Source of the DNA: Gilliamella sp. wkB7
Lineage (GTDB): Bacteria; Pseudomonadota; Gammaproteobacteria; Enterobacterales; Orbaceae
NCBI RefSeq assembly: GCF_001693435.1
Contig: NZ_CM004509.1
Span: forward strand, 1,984,001-2,048,000
Direction: 5' to 3'
Length of the DNA stretch: 64,000 bases
Of the stretch, positions 57,020 through 64,000 are shown in pieces. The translations under genes and the position numbers were made by a program. The notes under the pieces were generated by a model. That model did no database searches. It saw nothing but the letters and a program-made list of their open reading frames with translations, and was not told the DNA's origin. The first letter of the stretch is position 1. Every line of letters begins with the position of its first letter.

Positions 57020-59794
57020 TTATCCTGAAAAATTAACATAATGGCTGTTTATTAAACGTACTATAGCTACTTCAAGCATATTTTTTGTGAAACTCCGTTT
57101 CTCATTATCTAATGTACTAGGCCCCATTTTTTGTAGTGCACTACTTTTTATATAAACATTATCCACCGTACCCAGTTCAATCCCGGCACTACTGAGGTTG
57201 ATGTATGAACCACCACACATTAACTTCAGCTCTTCACTTGCGGTGACTGTTAATTTTCCATCCACACTGTCTATTTTAATATCTTGTTTGGCGGCCATAT
57301 TCAGGTTGGCATTTTGTGCCTGTACCTCAACATCACCTTGATTGGCAAAGACTTTCATTCCTGATTTATGAGCAAACAGACCGATGGATTCACCGGATGA
57401 GACAGTAATGTTTTTTAACGCATTGATGTCAGTTTGGTTTTCACTGGTCACCGATACGCTGTTTGATGTGGACAGTTGGATGTTTTCCGGACTGGTTAAA
57501 GCGATGCCCTCTTGCGCATAAGCAATAATGCCACTTTGGGCTAATTGGGTTAATGTCGCTTTAAGTTGCTCTTGACTGTCGGTATCCGCACCATGAGCTT
57601 CAGAGGCAGTTGCTGCATTTTGCAGTGCTTTAGCAATTGATAATGCATTTTCAAGCTGGGTAATGGCACCTTGCATATCAAGCTGTTTACCCTGTGCCTT
57701 AGGCTCGGTCTGACTGGTCAGGTATAAACCTTTATTGGCAGCAATTGCCCCCCACTCATCGGTGCGCAGTTCAAATCCCTCACCACGCTGCTCTTTGTTT
57801 TGGTCAACTAAATGCCCGATGTTAAGCTGGGTTTTACCGTATTCGGTCGCTAACTTAATGTGCTCTTGTCCGCGCTTATCATCCATCCGCAGTTTGTTGT
57901 TAGCAGGAGTACGAATTACATTTCGATGTTTGTTTATGGTAGTCACATGGTCAGGGTGGCCACTGTCATGCATCGCATGAGCAATATAAGGTCGGTCCGG
58001 ATTACCGTTAGTAAATGCAACTGCAACTTCTGTGCCGTCAATCAGAGGAAAGTGAAAACCATAGGTACTGCCTGCATACGGTTTAGCCAGTCTTAACCAT
58101 AAACTTTCTTCACCGTTTCGCCACTCTTTTAAATCAAAGTTAAATTTAACTCGATAGCGCCCTTGTGTATCAATATAACCATAGGTGTCATTATTCGGAC
58201 TGGTTACCCTTGCCGGTAAGGTGCCGTCAATAGTCGGAAAAGGAATCGGCTCCGGGCGGTAAGGTTTTAATGGCTGGTAAGGTATGGCGGTAAAACTCAG
58301 TTCATAAGCATCACTGCGGTTTCCCTGTCCTTGCACCGTTAATATCATTACCCCCTCATCTATTCCGGCAATCGTACTGCCTTTGATGCGGATATGTTGA
58401 CCCGGAGCTAAATTGGCCTGATTACTTTTACCCCGGATAACAATTTGACGGCTAATGGCGTGTTCATGGCGAATGCGAGCATACCATACACCACTTTCAA
58501 CACCATTACTCGTGTTAGCTTGATTACGGTTAATATCACTGCTGTTGTTATTGCTATTACTACTGTTAGTGTTAACGCTATTATTTTCGTTGTCATTACT
58601 ATTGCCGTTACTGCCTTGACTGCCGTCGGTATCGATATCACCACTGTTTTCATCATTATTACTGTTATGATTATTTATATCATTGTTATTGGTATTACTA
58701 CCATTACCATTGCTATTTAACCCTTTATAGTGCTCATCATAACGGTAATCAGTACCGTAAGTGGTGTTATCTTTCTGTTGGCTGTTAACCTCACCCAGTA
58801 AATTCGCCTCTGCATCGCGGTAGTTATAATCCTGTACTTGTACCGAAGATTCCACCATCTGACTGTGTAAGGTTATATCCCAGACACTTTCAACGCTGTT
58901 ATCCAGTGTGCCGCTCGGTTGTTTGTACACAATATCAGCCACCTGCTGATAACCTTGCTCATAATCACTGATGACCAACACATCACAGTTGTGTTCACCA
59001 TGCGTTTCAAATCGGAAATAGACCCCCACATCAGCAAGCAGTCTTTGAATAAACTCAAGGTCACTCTCCTGCCACTGGGTGATAAATTCACGCTCCGGAT
59101 ATTGCTCTTTAAGTGCTAAACGATAATCAATCCCTGTATAACCATGACCACGTAAGACCTCTTCAACCACACTGATAACGCTTTGATTTTGAAAAATGGC
59201 ACAGTTATGACTTAATGCCAGTTTGGCTAATTGCGAGGATAAAACAACCTGATAACGGGCTTCATCGTTACTGACTGATAATTGACTGAACTGGGTTATC
59301 ACACCATAAAGAGTGCGTGAGCTGCCTTGAGATAATAGTGAATTTAACGGATTAAGCGGATTAAATTGGGTTAAAGAGTTAAGTGAGTCGATTGGATTGG
59401 ATTGCTTGAGCTTATCTAACTGTTTTAATGGCTCAGAGTGTTTTAATGCATCTAATGGATTAGCCGAAGTTAAGGAATTAAGTGCATTAAGTCCTTGAGT
59501 TGCAAAGTCGCTTAAACTGCCAGAATTAGCAGGATTAAAACTCAAATGGGCATTTTTGTTAAGAAATGACTCAACAGAAAGTTGTTTATCCGAGCAGGTG
59601 AAAGTAATCGTATAGTGCCAAGGCTGGTTAAGCTGCTCATTACCCTCGACTTGTAAGATTGAAACCTCAGCAGACAAACCATCAATATTTAACGTATAGC
59701 GATTATGACCGACTCCATTAACCAAACCTTGCTTTAAACCCCGACTTAAACCATTGCCCAATTGTTCCATCAAATTGGTTAATCCTTTATCCAT
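57020..59794 (-). CDS. vgrG: Type VI secretion spike protein VgrG with Asn/Ser-rich insert
   Basis: From ATG 59794 (GAGG 5 nt upstream) the product is 924 aa; an upstream ATG at 59821 lacks support. Typical VgrG order is visible: gp27-like base (LYGVITQFSQL, WQESDLEFIQRLLADVGVYFRFE), gp5-like OB fold (FPTIDGTLPARVTSPNN, GRYRVKFNFD, WLRLAKPYAG, FPLIDGTEVAVAFTNGNPDRPYI), and the C-terminal DUF2345 beta-helix (GIALTSPENIQLSTSNSV, KQDIKIDSVDGKL). Two additions are unusual: NPL/SL repeats (about 83-153) and a run of Asn, Ser, Asp and Gly (about 357-433). No T6SS sheath or baseplate gene is in the window. It heads an effector-immunity set. Confidence 0.92.
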   Translation of the reverse strand: MDKGLTNLMEQLGNGLSRGLKQGLVNGVGHNRYTLNIDGLSAEVSILQVEGNEQLNQPWHYTITFTCSDKQLSVESFLNKNAHLSFNPANSGSLSDFATQGLNALNSLTSANPLDALKHSEPLKQLDKLKQSNPIDSLNSLTQFNPLNPLNSLLSQGSSRTLYGVITQFSQLSVSNDEARYQVVLSSQLAKLALSHNCAIFQNQSVISVVEEVLRGHGYTGIDYRLALKEQYPEREFITQWQESDLEFIQRLLADVGVYFRFETHGEHNCDVLVISDYEQGYQQVADIVYKQPSGTLDNSVESVWDITLHSQMVESSVQVQDYNYRDAEANLLGEVNSQQKDNTTYGTDYRYDEHYKGLNSNGNGSNTNNNDINNHNSNNDENSGDIDTDGSQGSNGNSNDNENNSVNTNSSNSNNNSSDINRNQANTSNGVESGVWYARIRHEHAISRQIVIRGKSNQANLAPGQHIRIKGSTIAGIDEGVMILTVQGQGNRSDAYELSFTAIPYQPLKPYRPEPIPFPTIDGTLPARVTSPNNDTYGYIDTQGRYRVKFNFDLKEWRNGEESLWLRLAKPYAGSTYGFHFPLIDGTEVAVAFTNGNPDRPYIAHAMHDSGHPDHVTTINKHRNVIRTPANNKLRMDDKRGQEHIKLATEYGKTQLNIGHLVDQNKEQRGEGFELRTDEWGAIAANKGLYLTSQTEPKAQGKQLDMQGAITQLENALSIAKALQNAATASEAHGADTDSQEQLKATLTQLAQSGIIAYAQEGIALTSPENIQLSTSNSVSVTSENQTDINALKNITVSSGESIGLFAHKSGMKVFANQGDVEVQAQNANLNMAAKQDIKIDSVDGKLTVTASEELKLMCGGSYINLSSAGIELGTVDNVYIKSSALQKMGPSTLDNEKRSFTKNMLEVAIVRLINSHYVNFSG

Positions 59795-60191
59795 GTTATC
59801 CTCGATATATTTCACGTGCACTGCAAATACAACTTTGTTTTATTGAATTATTTATTATTATTAATAATTTTTAGTATTATGTTTTTAATAACAATTTGAT
59901 TATTTGAAAATTTATTACAAATAAAACGCTTTTTTAATGAATTTAAGTTAAAAAACAATCTAAAAATGGTATAAATTACACTGTTTTGAATGTTTTGCAA
60001 TCTTTTTTTACATTTCTTTAAATTTTAATTATATGTATAACTTACTGATATTATTAATAAATAAAATGAAATATCGTTAAAAGTTTGTCACCTAAACATG
60101 ATCAAACAAGGACTAAAAGAATTTGGTTTTTTGCAGATTTTTTATTGGATAATTTTTCACTGAATTTTATTAAGATTTATATACAATAATC

Positions 60192-60235
60192 ATTTTTACT
60201 CAAACATAGCCATGACCTGAAACTTTTTGACAAAA
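60192..60235 (+). repeat. Dispersed ~45-bp element at the right edge of the T6SS island
   Basis: The element reads atttttACTCAAACATAG then six bases and ACCTGAAACTTTTTGACAAAA. It is in the same orientation as the element at 48922-48967, so the two bracket the VgrG island. Confidence 0.55.
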
Positions 60236-60367
60236 ATAACGGACTGTACAATGATGAAAAATTTTTTTAATTATTGTTAGGACAAAAAATAGGATTTTAG
60301 TTTGAATAAATAATTGGGTTGAGTTTTATTTAAAAAATTAATTATATCAGTAGGCTATAATTTATTT

Positions 60368-60400
60368 TGTAAAAAATATTCAGGAGTCTATACCATTTCA
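60368..60400 (+). repeat. Third copy (core only) of the 90-bp noncoding repeat
   Basis: tgtaaaaaatattcaggagt followed by ctataccatttca matches the core of repeats A and B (tgtaaaaataattcaggaat at 3825 in A; agtctataccgttt in B). The flanks do not match well. Confidence 0.55.
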
Positions 60401-60625
60401 TAATAAAAACATTCTAAATTTAAATTCTAAACGCAATTTACAATAGTGAACAGTGAGTAGAATTTAGGTTGAGCTTTTATATCTAAAAAACGACTTTTAT
60501 TAAAATACCCCAATAGGATAAAACGTTTTGACATTATTTTTAATAAAAATAACAAATTAATCTATTTTTATATTTTCTTTTTTTTAGATTTACTGATATA
60601 TACTGCAATACGGTTTTATTTTTTT

Positions 60626-61255
60626 ATGTTTGTTATGTTAAAACGAAATATTAATCTTTTTATCGCATTATATGTGATGTTGGTTGTTGGTCTTGAAACT
60701 TATACTTATTGGCATATGCAGCTTCGAAGTTGGCAGCCAGCAACATCAATAGGGCGTATGGTGTTTTATTATAGTTTTTTTACTGTATTATCTAACCTTA
60801 TGTTGGCAATAAGTTGTTTATGGTTAGCTTTTAGTCCGAATTGTAATCGTTTTATTTTTCGCATTATTCGATTAAATGGGTTGGTAGGTGTAATTATAAC
60901 AGCTATTGTGTATAACTCGCTTTTACGTGGCATTCATGTTCCACCAAATATATTTATGCGATTTGCTAATGAAAGTTTACATGTTGTTATTCCTCTACTA
61001 GGCATATTGAGTTGGCTGATTTGGGGACCATTTCGACGCATTAGCTTTCGCGTCATTATAGGATCATTAACTACCATGTTAATTTATGCCGTTTATATTT
61101 TTGTACTAGGTTTTTTTACTCATTATTATCCGTATCCTTTTATCAATGTGACAAAAATCGGTTATCCACATGCATTGTTTAATGCGAGCATTGTCATGCT
61201 GGCATTTATAGGGTTTGCCTATTTATTATGGGCGATTGATTGCTTAAGGAGGTAG
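60626..61255 (+). CDS. Pr6Pr family membrane protein
   Basis: This 209-aa protein has about six TM helices and resembles the Pr6Pr/FAR-17a-like family of unknown function. Family-like parts are the FYSFFTVLSNLMLAI segment, VYNSLLRG and the ESLHVVIPLLGILSWLIWGP region with conserved His, plus YPYPFINVTKIGY. The start is uncertain (ATG 60626 or 60635, no clear ribosome site). The stop lies 2 nt before grxB and the grxB ribosome site is inside its last codons, so they are translationally coupled. Confidence 0.78.
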   Translation: MFVMLKRNINLFIALYVMLVVGLETYTYWHMQLRSWQPATSIGRMVFYYSFFTVLSNLMLAISCLWLAFSPNCNRFIFRIIRLNGLVGVIITAIVYNSLLRGIHVPPNIFMRFANESLHVVIPLLGILSWLIWGPFRRISFRVIIGSLTTMLIYAVYIFVLGFFTHYYPYPFINVTKIGYPHALFNASIVMLAFIGFAYLLWAIDCLRR

Positions 61256-61257
61256 AA

Positions 61258-61908
61258 ATGAAATTATATATTTATGAACACTGTCCTTTTTGTGTAAGGG
61301 CTAGAATGATTTTTGGTTTAAAAGATATCCCTGTTGAGCTACATGTCTTTTTGAGTGATGATTTTAAGTCTCCTGAAAGTATGATTGGTCAAAAGATGGC
61401 ACCAATTTTACAAAAAGAGGATGGTAGTTATATGCCTGAAAGTCTGGATATTGTTGATTATGTCGATAATCATTATGGAGGAAAGCCTATCTTAATCGGC
61501 CCAAAATCGCCAAATATTGAAAAATTAATTAAACAACTACAGCAATATGATTATAAATTAGAGTGTCCACGTTATATCAAACTTGGCTTAGCAGAATTTG
61601 CAACTCAAAGTGCGATTAATTACTTTGTCACGAGTAAAACTAAAAAAATCGGCTCATTTGATGAATGTTTAGCACAAACTGATTCATTGGTATTTGAAAT
61701 ATCCAAGTTATTAAACGAGCTTGAACCATTGATTATCTCGCCACAAGCGTGTAATGGGCAATTATCTTTAGATGATATCTGTTTGTTTCCTGTATTACGT
61801 AATTTGACTTGTGTAAAAGGATTACATTTTCCGCCTAAAGTTAAGGATTATATCGAGTCAATGGCTAAACTAACCAAAGTGAACTTATTTTTTGATAAAG
61901 CAATTTAA
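61258..61908 (+). CDS. grxB: Glutaredoxin 2
   Basis: GrxB is a glutathione-dependent thiol reductase of GST-like build. From ATG 61258, preceded by a perfect AAGGAGG, it is 216 aa (E. coli 215). The active site is Cys9-Pro-Phe-Cys12 in YEHCPFCVRARM. The thioredoxin-like domain (1-75) includes MAPILQKEDGSYMPESLDIVDY, and the helical C-terminal domain follows. The 61240 ATG would extend it into the previous gene and is rejected. A terminator follows. Confidence 0.94.
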   Translation: MKLYIYEHCPFCVRARMIFGLKDIPVELHVFLSDDFKSPESMIGQKMAPILQKEDGSYMPESLDIVDYVDNHYGGKPILIGPKSPNIEKLIKQLQQYDYKLECPRYIKLGLAEFATQSAINYFVTSKTKKIGSFDECLAQTDSLVFEISKLLNELEPLIISPQACNGQLSLDDICLFPVLRNLTCVKGLHFPPKVKDYIESMAKLTKVNLFFDKAI

Positions 61909-61968
61909 AATCATTCTGGAAGTTTTAATTTATCTTTTATTAGCAGAAAATCTTTAGAGCTTTAAAAG

Positions 61969-62003
61969 AGAGTACAGGTAAATAGGATAAAACCCTGTAC
62001 TCT
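61969..62003. terminator. Terminator between convergent grxB and aldolase genes
   Basis: agagtacagg (61969-61978) pairs with cctgtactct (61994-62003), loop 15 nt. It could serve grxB rightward and the aldolase leftward. Confidence 0.65.
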
Positions 62004-62053
62004 ACCTTTGCTTACCTATAATTTATAACTATTGGGATTAGATCTGAAATTAA

Positions 62054-63094
62054 TTAATCTCCTAATTTAATATCGATCACTTCTATGTTTTGTTTGCCAC
62101 CATAAATATCGTACCAAGGTGTCGCATACTGTTTTAAAATTTTATTGAGGTGCTCAACATTTTCACGTCCAGTTTGGTCTAACCAGCGTTTTAAGCCTTC
62201 TTTACCTTCTTTTGCATACGCTGCAACACCTTCAAACCAAGTTGCACGCCCACCTAAAATACCACTGTATTTAGCGCCATTTTCACCCGCAAAAATTAAT
62301 TCTTGATGGAAAGTTTTAGTCGGTACCCCAGCACTCAAATAGATAAATGGACGAGTTGCTACATCACTGGCCTGTTTAAAATAATCAGCTGCTTGTTTTT
62401 GGGTGTAAACAACAACATTATTATCATTAAATCCTTCAACATTTTTGAAAAGTACTGGAACTTCAACTTTTAGTACATCAATATAATATTGATTTTTAGT
62501 GAACTCTTTAATGGTGTTAATGACTTTTTGAGGCTTTATTTTGGCAAATTCAGGGCTTTTATCATCAGTTACTACATTATCATAGACAATCGGCTCAACA
62601 AATAACGGGATATCTGCTGCTCTCGCTTCTGTACCGATACGTTCTAAAAATGCATGTTTTTTTTCTAGAATATCTTGAGGATCATCTGGATTATAATAAA
62701 CCAAGACTTTTGCAGCATCGGTTCCTTTTTTTAATAACCGTTGTAGAGAGTCCTCTGGCAATACATCGGGTAGTCGACCTGGAGTATTGGCATCATATCC
62801 TGTTTTTTCATAAGATATAATTAATCCAGCATCTTTATTTTTTTTAGTCATACCTTTAAAGCCATACTCTTCATCTAACAAGATTGCACTAACATATTTT
62901 GTTAATTCTTGTGAGACAAGCTCTTTAAATTCATACACCATATCTACATGATAGCGATCTTTACCGACTGCCGACTCCATCATTTTTACCATTGAACCAC
63001 GTTGGTCAATCGCTAATGCCGCAATAACACCATCTTGGTTAGATAATTGTTGCATGCGTGTGAATTTACCTCGAGTAATACGTTTTATAGCCAT
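62054..63094 (-). CDS. lacD: Tagatose 1,6-bisphosphate aldolase (LacD type)
   Basis: This 346-aa class I aldolase should split tagatose-1,6-bisphosphate into dihydroxyacetone phosphate and glyceraldehyde-3-phosphate. It resembles LacD of Gram-positive bacteria: ALAIDQRGSMVKMM (26-39), SAILLDEEYGFKGM, LLISYEKTGYD-type, FVEPIVYD and DVLKVEVPV, where the Lys may form the Schiff base. I start at ATG 63094 because GGAG stands 9 nt upstream; ATG 63109 is inside no good context. No lacA, lacB or lacC gene is near. The related name sulfofructosephosphate aldolase (YihT) is a less likely reading. Confidence 0.78.
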   Translation of the reverse strand: MAIKRITRGKFTRMQQLSNQDGVIAALAIDQRGSMVKMMESAVGKDRYHVDMVYEFKELVSQELTKYVSAILLDEEYGFKGMTKKNKDAGLIISYEKTGYDANTPGRLPDVLPEDSLQRLLKKGTDAAKVLVYYNPDDPQDILEKKHAFLERIGTEARAADIPLFVEPIVYDNVVTDDKSPEFAKIKPQKVINTIKEFTKNQYYIDVLKVEVPVLFKNVEGFNDNNVVVYTQKQAADYFKQASDVATRPFIYLSAGVPTKTFHQELIFAGENGAKYSGILGGRATWFEGVAAYAKEGKEGLKRWLDQTGRENVEHLNKILKQYATPWYDIYGGKQNIEVIDIKLGD

Positions 63095-63333
63095 TTTATA
63101 ACTCTCCATTTAAAAAGATCTTTTGATTGTAGTTTTAATTTGTAAATATATATTAATCATTTAGTGCTGTTTATTTGATCAATCTACTTATATTTAAAAA
63201 AGTTTTTATTTCATGCCGATAATAAAATGTAGGTTGTCGTTTTAGTGGATATCATCTTTAAAAAAAAATGGTGTTCAGGTATATTGGTTCATCAAAATAC
63301 ACTATGTGTAAAAAATAATTTACAAGGAAGACC

Positions 63334-64000
63334 ATGTCATACACAGCACCAATTACGCAAACGCGTACTTTAAATAAACAAGACTATAAAACATTAGCAT
63401 TGTCTGCTTTAGGCGGAGCTTTAGAATTTTATGATTTTATAATATTTGTATTTTTTTCAATTACTATCAGTCATCTGTTTTTTCCAGATGATATGCCTGC
63501 ATGGTTAAGTCAGGTACAAACATTCGGTATTTTTGCAGCAGGTTATTTAATTCGTCCTTTTGGCGGAATTATTATGGCTCACTTTGGTGATCTGTTTGGT
63601 CGCAAACGAATGTTTACACTTAGCATTCTGCTTATGGCCTTACCGACGTTATTTATCGGTTGTTTACCTACTTATACCCATATTGGAATTTTTGCACCTT
63701 TATTATTATTACTTATGCGATTATGCCAGGGATTGGCAGTAGGGGGCGAAGTACCTGGTGCTTGGACGTTTGTCGCTGAGCACGTACCAAAAGATAAAAT
63801 TGGTTTAGCATGTGGAATTTTAACTAGCGGCTTAAGTTTAGGTATTTTAATCGGTTCTTTGGTTTCAACTGTTATGAATAAAAGCATTTCACCGGAACAA
63901 TTAATCGATTGGGGATGGCGTATTCCTTTTATTATTGGCGGTATTTTTGGTTTGATCGCAATGTATTTGCGCCGTTGGCTAAAAGAAACTCCAATTTTTC
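63334..64000 (+). CDS. MFS transporter of the metabolite:H+ symporter type (3' end outside window)
   Basis: The frame opens at ATG 63334 (AAGGAAG upstream) and is still open at the right edge, giving about 222 aa. MHS family marks are LGGALEFYDFIIFVFFSITIS (helix 1), IRPFGGIIMAHFGDLFGRKRMF (loop 2-3 signature) and LMRLCQGLAVGGEVPGAWTFVAEH. Five or so helices are seen. Relatives carry proline/betaine, citrate, 2-oxoglutarate or shikimate; the substrate is open. Confidence 0.85.
   Translation, partial: MSYTAPITQTRTLNKQDYKTLALSALGGALEFYDFIIFVFFSITISHLFFPDDMPAWLSQVQTFGIFAAGYLIRPFGGIIMAHFGDLFGRKRMFTLSILLMALPTLFIGCLPTYTHIGIFAPLLLLLMRLCQGLAVGGEVPGAWTFVAEHVPKDKIGLACGILTSGLSLGILIGSLVSTVMNKSISPEQLIDWGWRIPFIIGGIFGLIAMYLRRWLKETPIF

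Larger units (their letters stand above)
59795..60625. other. 831-bp AT-rich noncoding region upstream of vgrG
   Basis: No gene was found on either strand. It must hold the vgrG promoter and that of the 60626 gene. It carries one copy each of two dispersed noncoding repeats (60192-60235 and 60368-60400). Poly-T and poly-A tracts abound, and stops occur in all frames. Confidence 0.7.

Noticed and set aside
58408..58720. Frames on both strands inside vgrG around the Asn-rich tract
   Set aside because: They arise from AAT/AAC repeats read in other frames (runs of Ile, Val, Thr) and are shadows of vgrG.
59795..60625. Possible small genes, tRNA or IS remnant in the long gap
   Set aside because: No frame with a start, ribosome site and sensible composition; no cloverleaf or terminal inverted repeats seen.

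Overview
The window is chromosomal DNA of an AT-rich gammaproteobacterium. The proteins and several local gene orders match the enteric pattern (rpiA-serA beside argP; hemE-yjaG-hupA; xerD-dsbC-recJ; glyQ-glyS; envC-yibQ). AT bias, many sugar phosphotransferase (PTS) genes, a secreted pectinase and type VI secretion (T6SS) cargo genes together suggest an insect-gut Orbaceae bacterium such as Gilliamella. That assignment is inference from content and was not checked against a database. I saw no tRNA, rRNA, CRISPR array or insertion sequence.

Region 1 (1-17.6 kb) is mainly carbohydrate uptake. A 5'-cut MFS transporter is followed by argA, which has a tandem ARG-box operator. Next come a lone UlaA-type PTS EIIC and an exported GH28 pectinase. 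A sorbose-type operon on the minus strand runs EIIA, EIIB, EIIC, EIID, sorE, sorC-like regulator. After mutH, an NAD(P)H:FMN reductase gene and dps comes the glucitol operon srlA-srlE-srlB-srlD-gutM-gutR on the plus strand. SorE makes glucitol-6-phosphate and SrlD oxidises it to fructose-6-phosphate, so the two operons together give a full L-sorbose route although sorD is missing.

Region 2 (17.6-48.8 kb) is core housekeeping: serA, rpiA, argP, hemE, yjaG, hupA, ybaK, yciC, glyQS, envC, yibQ, rapZ, rdgB, rluA, dsbB, rluC, a histidine phosphatase, bepA, a lipoprotein phosphatase, proS, sdaC-sdaA, an XRE regulator, nnr, mpl, recJ, dsbC and xerD. Most starts and terminators are clear.

Region 3 (48.8-60.6 kb) is an accessory T6SS cargo island read on the minus strand. 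It starts with a long VgrG carrying an Asn/Ser-rich insert. Next is a large multidomain effector, split by a single-base shift in an A6 run, ending in a putative M15-like peptidoglycan peptidase. Two exported putative immunity proteins follow. Then comes a decayed second copy of the effector with a different C-terminal tip but a similar zinc-site signature, with remnants of both immunity genes. Similar ~45-bp noncoding elements lie just outside both ends of the island, and a third lies before hemE.

Region 4 (60.6-64 kb) holds a Pr6Pr-type membrane protein, grxB, a LacD-type tagatose-1,6-bisphosphate aldolase and the start of an MHS-type MFS transporter cut by the window end.
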